Origin: Acidobacteriota bacterium
Lineage (GTDB): Bacteria > Acidobacteriota > Vicinamibacteria > Vicinamibacterales > CAVVIG01
NCBI GenBank assembly: GCA_003222395.1
Contig: QHWB01000030.1
Coordinates: forward strand, 1-64,000
Length of the DNA stretch: 64,000 nt
Direction of reading: 5' to 3'
Shown: positions 59,835 to 64,000 of the stretch, in pieces
Position numbering within the stretch: the stretch's first letter is position 1
Layout: each line of letters opens with the position of its first letter
Translations under genes and position numbers: made by a program
The notes under the pieces: model-generated
The model's database searches: none
Seen by the model: the letters and a program-made list of their open reading frames with translations, nothing else
Told to the model about the DNA's origin: nothing

Positions 59835-61505
59835 ATGAGCATCGCCACGCGCATCATTCGAGCGCCTCGCGGCACGTCGATCAGCTGCAAAGGGTGGCCG
59901 CAGGAAGCGGCGATGCGGATGCTGATGAACAATCTGGATCCGGACGTCGCCGAACGGCCCGACGAACTCATCGTGTACGGCGGGTCGGGCAAAGCGGCAC
60001 GGAATTGGGAAGCGTTCGATGCGATCGTCCGTTCGCTGCGGTCGCTCGAGCACGACGAAACGCTGCTCGTCCAGTCCGGAAAGCCCGTCGGCGTCTTTCA
60101 GACGCATCCGGGCGCGCCGCGCGTGCTCATCGCCAACGCGATGATCGTGCCGGCGTGGGCGACGTGGGAGAATTTTCGCGACCTCGAGCATCGCGGCCTC
60201 ACGATGTACGGCCAGATGACCGCGGGAAGCTGGATCTATATCGGCAGCCAGGGGATCGTGCAGGGAACGTACGAGACGCTCGCGGCGGTCGCGCGGCGAA
60301 ATTTCGGCGGATCGCTCAGCGGTCGGCTCTTGGTCACCGCCGGACTCGGCGGCATGGGCGGCGCGCAGCCGCTCGCGGCCACGATGAACGGCGCGGCGGC
60401 CCTCGTCGTCGAGGTCGATCCGCGGCGCATCGAGCGAAGGCTGACTACTAAGTATCTAGATGAGGCGACCGACAGCCTCGACGACGCGATCGCGCGGGTC
60501 AGCCGATGGACACGCGACGGCACGGCGCGGTCGATCGCCGTGCGCGCAAACGCCGCCGATGTGTTGCCCGCGCTCGTCTCTCGAGGCGTGACGCCGGACG
60601 TGCTCACGGATCAGACGTCGGCGCATGATGCGCTGAACGGATACGTGCCCAACGGGATGAGCCTCGACGAAGCCGAGCGGCTCCGTGACCGAAATCCCTC
60701 CGACTATGTAAAAAGGTCAATGCACGCAATGGCCGATCAGGTGCGCGCGATGCTGACCCTTCAGCAGCGCGGTGCCGTGACGTTCGACTACGGCAACAAC
60801 ATTCGGGCGCAAGCTGCGCAGGCCGGCGTCGCGAACGCGTTCGACATCCGCGGCTTCGTGCCGGAGTACATACGGCCGCTGTTTTGCGAAGGGAGAGGTC
60901 CATTCCGATGGGCAGCGCTGTCGGGGGACCCCGAGGACATCCGCGTGAGCGACGACGCCGCACTGGAAATGTTTGGACACAACGATTCGCTCGCGCGCTG
61001 GATTCGGCTCGCGCGCGAGCGCGTCGCGTTCCAGGGGCTGCCCGCGCGCATCCTGTGGCTCGGGTACGGCGAGCGCGCGCGCTTCGGATTGCGACTGAAC
61101 GAGCTCGTCCGCGAACGACGCATCAAGGCGCCGATCGTGATCGGCCGTGATCATCTCGACACCGGTTCGGTCGCATCACCGAACCGCGAAACGGAAGGCA
61201 TGCGCGACGGCAGCGACGCCATCGCCGATTGGCCGATTCTGAACGCACTGTTGAACGCGTCGAGCGGCGCCACGTGGGTCTCGGTGCACCACGGCGGCGG
61301 CGTCGGCATCGGCTACTCGCTCCACGCCGGCATGGTGATCGTCGCCGACGGCACCAGCGACGCGGACGAGAAGCTCGAACGAGTCCTGACCTGCGACCCG
61401 GGAATCGGCGTCATCCGCCACGCGGATGCCGGTTATCCCGAAGCGATCGCCACTGCGGAGCGACAAGGTTTGCGGATCCCGTTGCGTGAGGACGGCGAAT
61501 GTTGA
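59835..61505 (+). CDS. hutU: Urocanate hydratase
   Basis: 556 residues, the family's standard length. Recognised segments: [22 protein letters not shown] at the N-terminus, [31 protein letters not shown], the NAD-binding [31 protein letters not shown], and the C-terminal [24 protein letters not shown]. It converts urocanate to imidazolonepropionate with tightly bound NAD+. hutI and the downstream hut genes are not in the window. The TGA overlaps the start of the following ATPase gene by seven bases. Confidence 0.97.
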   Translation: MSIATRIIRAPRGTSISCKGWPQEAAMRMLMNNLDPDVAERPDELIVYGGSGKAARNWEAFDAIVRSLRSLEHDETLLVQSGKPVGVFQTHPGAPRVLIANAMIVPAWATWENFRDLEHRGLTMYGQMTAGSWIYIGSQGIVQGTYETLAAVARRNFGGSLSGRLLVTAGLGGMGGAQPLAATMNGAAALVVEVDPRRIERRLTTKYLDEATDSLDDAIARVSRWTRDGTARSIAVRANAADVLPALVSRGVTPDVLTDQTSAHDALNGYVPNGMSLDEAERLRDRNPSDYVKRSMHAMADQVRAMLTLQQRGAVTFDYGNNIRAQAAQAGVANAFDIRGFVPEYIRPLFCEGRGPFRWAALSGDPEDIRVSDDAALEMFGHNDSLARWIRLARERVAFQGLPARILWLGYGERARFGLRLNELVRERRIKAPIVIGRDHLDTGSVASPNRETEGMRDGSDAIADWPILNALLNASSGATWVSVHHGGGVGIGYSLHAGMVIVADGTSDADEKLERVLTCDPGIGVIRHADAGYPEAIATAERQGLRIPLREDGEC

Positions 61506-62662
61506 CCCCTCGTACTTCTCTGGCCCGGCGCGTCACCGCGGCGCTCGACGCGTCTCCATCCCGCGTCCCGGTTCTCCTCGGCGGGTGCGGCAGCGGACGA
61601 AGCACGCTGCTGCAGCAGCTGCGCGAGCGGACCGGCCGGATGTCGGCGCAGTGCATCGACATCGAGCGCACGGCGACGACGCCGGAGCGCTTCTACCGTG
61701 CGGCGATCGACCGGTCGCCCTTCCCGGTCACCGACGCGTCCGCGTCGGGCGCGCGCGCCGCGTTCGACGTGACGCTCGACTTCTTCTCGAACAGCCGGAC
61801 CGGCGCCGGCGAGCCGGCGATGTTCCTGCTCGACGAGTTCCTGGAGCTGCGCACGTTCGAGAGCTTTCCCGGATTGCGGCGCGTCCTGTACGACTTCGTC
61901 GAGCGCATCGCCGCCAGCGGCAACCGGTTCGTGTTGACGAGCCGCTACGTCGCGCGTGCGCTGCGGCTGCTGCGCGACCACTCGGCGCGCTTCGAAGTCA
62001 TCCAGATGCCGCCGCTGACGATCGAGGACACGCTTGACATCCTCGGCCCGACCGGCGGCAACCCCAAGGACGCGGAGTATCTGGCGCGAACGGTGCTCGC
62101 GCTCGCCGACGGGCGTCCGTCGTACGTCCGCGCGATCGCCGAAGAGCTGCAGACGCTGCGCGAGCACGGCGGCCCGGGCAGCGCCGACGCGATGAGCGCG
62201 CTCGCGGCGCTCCTCTCCATCGACGGCCGCATCGCGAAGCAGTGCTTCTTCTGCTACGAGCTGCGGCTGCATCGCGCGCGCGGCTACGGGGCGCTGAAGG
62301 CGATTCTCGAAATCCTCGGCGAAGACGAAGGGCTGACGCTCACCGAGATCTCGCACCGGCTGCAGCGAACCCCCGGGTCGACGAAAGACTATCTCTCGTG
62401 GCTGGAGGACGTCGATCTCGTCACGGCACGGCAGAAGCGCTACAGCTTCACCGATCCGCTGCTGCGCGTGTGGGTCCGCCTCCACTGCCGCGCGTCGGCG
62501 CCGAGCGAAGACGATCTCGCGCGCGAGGTGCATCGGTACGCGGTGCCGCGGCTGCCGCAGACGACCGAACCCGGCACGCCGCCGCCGACGCCGGCGCCGC
62601 AAAGCGAGCCCGCGTTCGCGATGGCCGGCTCTCCCTCGTCGGGGATCATCGAGATCGATTGA
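61499..62662 (+). CDS. P-loop ATPase of the archaeal-type/STAND-like group
   Basis: 387 residues. Walker A is [11 protein letters not shown] near residue 28 and Walker B is [11 protein letters not shown] near 100. A sensor-like [12 protein letters not shown] follows, then a winged-helix region (about 265-330: [31 protein letters not shown]) with [14 protein letters not shown], the layout of AAA/STAND ATPases that couple nucleotide binding to DNA or protein contact. The tail is Pro-rich. It is translationally coupled to hutU (seven-base overlap), an odd partner for a histidine-degradation gene, so it may regulate or be a passenger. Confidence 0.75.
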   Translation: MLTPRTSLARRVTAALDASPSRVPVLLGGCGSGRSTLLQQLRERTGRMSAQCIDIERTATTPERFYRAAIDRSPFPVTDASASGARAAFDVTLDFFSNSRTGAGEPAMFLLDEFLELRTFESFPGLRRVLYDFVERIAASGNRFVLTSRYVARALRLLRDHSARFEVIQMPPLTIEDTLDILGPTGGNPKDAEYLARTVLALADGRPSYVRAIAEELQTLREHGGPGSADAMSALAALLSIDGRIAKQCFFCYELRLHRARGYGALKAILEILGEDEGLTLTEISHRLQRTPGSTKDYLSWLEDVDLVTARQKRYSFTDPLLRVWVRLHCRASAPSEDDLAREVHRYAVPRLPQTTEPGTPPPTPAPQSEPAFAMAGSPSSGIIEID

Positions 62663-62666
62663 CCGT

Positions 62667-62716
62667 GTGGCGCGGGCCGTTCAGGCCCGCGTAGGTCTGT
62701 GGCGCGGGCCTTCCGC
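62667..62716. repeat. Two direct REP-like units (GTGG variants)
   Basis: GTGGCGCGGGCC-GTTCA-GGCCCGCG (62667-62690) and GTGGCGCGGGCCTTCCGCC (62699-62716) follow the ATPase gene in the same orientation. Stem content is G/C-shuffled relative to other REPs. Confidence 0.6.
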
Positions 62717-62765
62717 CTTACGCGCGCAGCGCTTCGGCGGACCGCCGTAGCCCTGGCGGAGCCGG

Positions 62766-62951
62766 TCAGGCCGGCGTTTTTCGCGGACGCCCCGCCTTCA
62801 CCGTAATGGCGCTTTCATCGTGTCGCGATTCGCGGATCAGACGGCACCGCTCGATTTCATCCGCCGTCTGCTTCGGCGTGATCATCACCGGCACAGCGGC
62901 CGGCATCAGCGGATCGGTTCGCTCCAGGCGGGCACGACGCTTCGATGTCAT
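62766..62951 (-). CDS. Small basic hypothetical protein
   Basis: 61 residues from an ATG at 62951. It is rich in Arg/Lys with one predicted helix (TADEIERCRLIRESRHDES) and ends KAGRPRKTPA, where GRPRK resembles an AT-hook. I do not recognise a family. The TGA stop is at 62766-62768. Short length makes it uncertain. Positions 62958-63178 upstream contain no further gene that I can support. Confidence 0.4.
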   Translation of the reverse strand: MTSKRRARLERTDPLMPAAVPVMITPKQTADEIERCRLIRESRHDESAITVKAGRPRKTPA

Positions 62952-63178
62952 GACCACACCAGCGTAGCGCCGGGCTCTGCGACAAATCTGCGAAACGATT
63001 CGATTTGGCGATCTTTTTACGATTCGCGTGGGGCCGACCGCCCACGATGCGGGAGGCGTTGGGTAGTGGTGCGACGGCCCGTCAGCGCTGAGGCGTAGTC
63101 GCGGCCTTGGTGACGTTCTGTTCTGGCTACGCGCGAGCGGTTTACGCCGCGAGCGCGTCTACGCGTGGGGACCAGGTC

Positions 63179-63230
63179 GTTATTACGGTTCCTGACTATT
63201 CGAAATCGGACATAACCTTACACGATTTCG
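63179..63230. repeat. 54-bp dispersed repeat, copy B
   Basis: The homologue of 55799-55852: GTTATTACGGTT, GACTATTCGAAATCGGACAT, CCTTACACGATTTCG. CGAAATCG and CGATTTCG pair perfectly as an 8-bp stem. It lies about 40 bases beyond the rnc stop. Confidence 0.75.
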
Positions 63231-63250
63231 CGTCGCGCCTCCGCGTCGCG

Positions 63251-63273
63251 GTCGGCTGAAAGCCTCGCGCTAC
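63251..63273. repeat. Single REP unit overlapping the rnc stop codon
   Basis: The unit ends CTAC on the plus strand (GTAG on the minus strand, core GGCTTTCAGCC). Its TAG is the stop codon of rnc at 63272-63270. Confidence 0.75.
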
Positions 63274-64000
63274 GGCGATTTCAGCTTTTCGAGCGCGGCG
63301 CGGGCCGCTTCCTGCTCCGCGTCCTTCTTGCTCGACCCGGTCGCGCGCGAGAGCGGCTCGCCGCGTACGACGACTTCCACCTCGAACAGCTTGCTGTGAT
63401 CGGGCCCCAGCGTGTTGACGAGGCGGTACTCCGGCAGCGGCTGATCGCGCGACTGCAGCAGCTCCTGCAGCGCCGACTTGTAGTCCTCGCCGCCGACGCC
63501 GTGCCGCCGCACGTCGGCGATGAGATCGCGGAACTCGCGGGCGATGAACCCGCGCGCCGGCTCGATGCCGCCGTCGAGATAGATTGCCGCGAGCAGCGCC
63601 TCGTAGCCGTCGGCCAGCAGCGCCTGTTTCCGCCGCCCGCCGGTCTTCTCCTCGCCTTTGCCGAGCAGCAGATGCTCGCCGATGCGCAGACGCTCGGCCT
63701 GCCGCGCCAGCGACGCCGTCGACACCAGCGACGCCTTCGTCTTCGACTTCTCGCCTTCGTCGAACTCGGGGAACTCGTGAAAGAGCAGATCGGCGACGAC
63801 GAATCCGAGCAGCGCGTCGCCCAGGAACTCCATCGACTCGTTGTCGACGACTCCGCCGCTGACGTCCTCGTTGGCGCGCGACGTGTGCGTCATCGCGTGC
63901 TCGAGCAGCCCGCGGTCCTTGAAGCGGTAGCCGATCGCCTGCTGCAGCGTCTCGAACTCGTCGCGGAGACGAATGACCTCGCCGTTCTTCAGCTCGGTCC
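63270..64000 (-). CDS. rnc: Ribonuclease III, 5' end cut by window edge
   Basis: About 242 codons are visible; the start lies beyond 64000. The RNase III domain has LQQAIGYRFKDRGLLEHAMTHTS and the signature NESMEFLGDALLGFVV, with the catalytic Glu/Asp, and a second acidic cluster in LADGYEALLAAIYLDGG. A double-stranded-RNA-binding domain forms the end (DYKSALQELLQSRDQPLPEYR, FEVEVVVRGEPLSRATGSSKKDAEQEAARAAL). It processes rRNA precursors and structured RNAs. The stop codon is supplied by a REP unit. This enzyme could itself cleave the long hairpins described in this window, although that is only inference. Confidence 0.95.
   Translation of the reverse strand, partial: TELKNGEVIRLRDEFETLQQAIGYRFKDRGLLEHAMTHTSRANEDVSGGVVDNESMEFLGDALLGFVVADLLFHEFPEFDEGEKSKTKASLVSTASLARQAERLRIGEHLLLGKGEEKTGGRRKQALLADGYEALLAAIYLDGGIEPARGFIAREFRDLIADVRRHGVGGEDYKSALQELLQSRDQPLPEYRLVNTLGPDHSKLFEVEVVVRGEPLSRATGSSKKDAEQEAARAALEKLKSP

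Overview
The window is high-GC chromosomal DNA, most likely from an Acidobacteriota lineage, possibly Vicinamibacteria. That placement is inferred from gene families: a carboxypeptidase-regulatory/TonB receptor of the Oar type followed by a TPR protein and a CRTAC1-like protein, a very large VPS10/BNR-propeller protein, a VWA protein of the acidobacterial type, DUF5916 and SYLF proteins. There is no rRNA, tRNA, prophage, transposase or CRISPR array that I can see. Both edges cut genes: a CRTAC1-like gene on the left and ribonuclease III (rnc) on the right.

Layout. 1-5.3 kb: TonB receptor, TPR and CRTAC1-like secretion/uptake module (minus). 5.5-13.2 kb: YdcF-like protein coupled to a diheme cytochrome, VPS10-like propeller, proline dehydrogenase, atypical SDR, a truncated dihydrodipicolinate-synthase-like pseudogene, and an AI-2E-family permease. 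13.4-19.7 kb: HtrA protease with an upstream two-component system, an OYE-family flavoenzyme, and a decayed histidine kinase. 19.8-26.4 kb: DUF5916 outer-membrane protein divergent from a TolC-HlyD-EmrB tripartite efflux operon. 26.4-37.8 kb: second AI-2E permease, stand-alone LigD polymerase domain, lytic transglycosylase, thioredoxin 2, FRG-domain protein, nicotinate phosphoribosyltransferase, metallo-beta-lactamase-fold protein, amidase, chlorite-dismutase-like heme protein, GNAT, 7Fe ferredoxin. 37.9-46.9 kb: exonuclease III, aspartokinase, peptidase T, a polytopic membrane protein, a frameshifted DUF1028 gene, a PHM-like monooxygenase, a basic DUF6496 protein. 47-50.5 kb: regulators (a receiver with Glu at the phosphoacceptor site, an HD-GYP phosphodiesterase), SYLF and YciE-like proteins. 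50.7-55.8 kb: a sortase cluster (substrate with an LPGTAS tail, VWA protein, sortase), a PA-IL-like lectin, a beta-barrel protein and signal peptidase I. 55.9-64 kb: acyl-CoA ligase, PilZ protein, histidine degradation (hutH, hutU) coupled to an ATPase, and rnc.

The most unusual content is repetitive rather than enzymatic. (1) REP-like hairpins starting with GTAG (or GGAG/GTGG) occur as inverted doublets (REPINs) between genes and, strikingly, in frame inside hutH, lysC and a membrane-protein gene, and in the signal-peptide region of a lytic transglycosylase. (2) About fourteen tracts are built from 7- to 9-base words arranged as direct repeats, most with facing inverted arms. Thirteen abut or encode the 5' end of a gene. 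The words differ between loci but fall into recurrent classes, such as GAAGTAC, CAATCTG, CACGAAA, CCAACGA, AGCAACC and CCCTAAT. (3) A GC-rich structured element (three clear copies) sits directly upstream of three start codons. (4) A roughly 54-bp repeat occurs twice near gene 3' ends. In addition, several genes have a TANNNT box 6-10 bases before the start codon, suggesting leaderless transcripts, with overlapping divergent promoters in intergenic gaps of only 23-28 bp.
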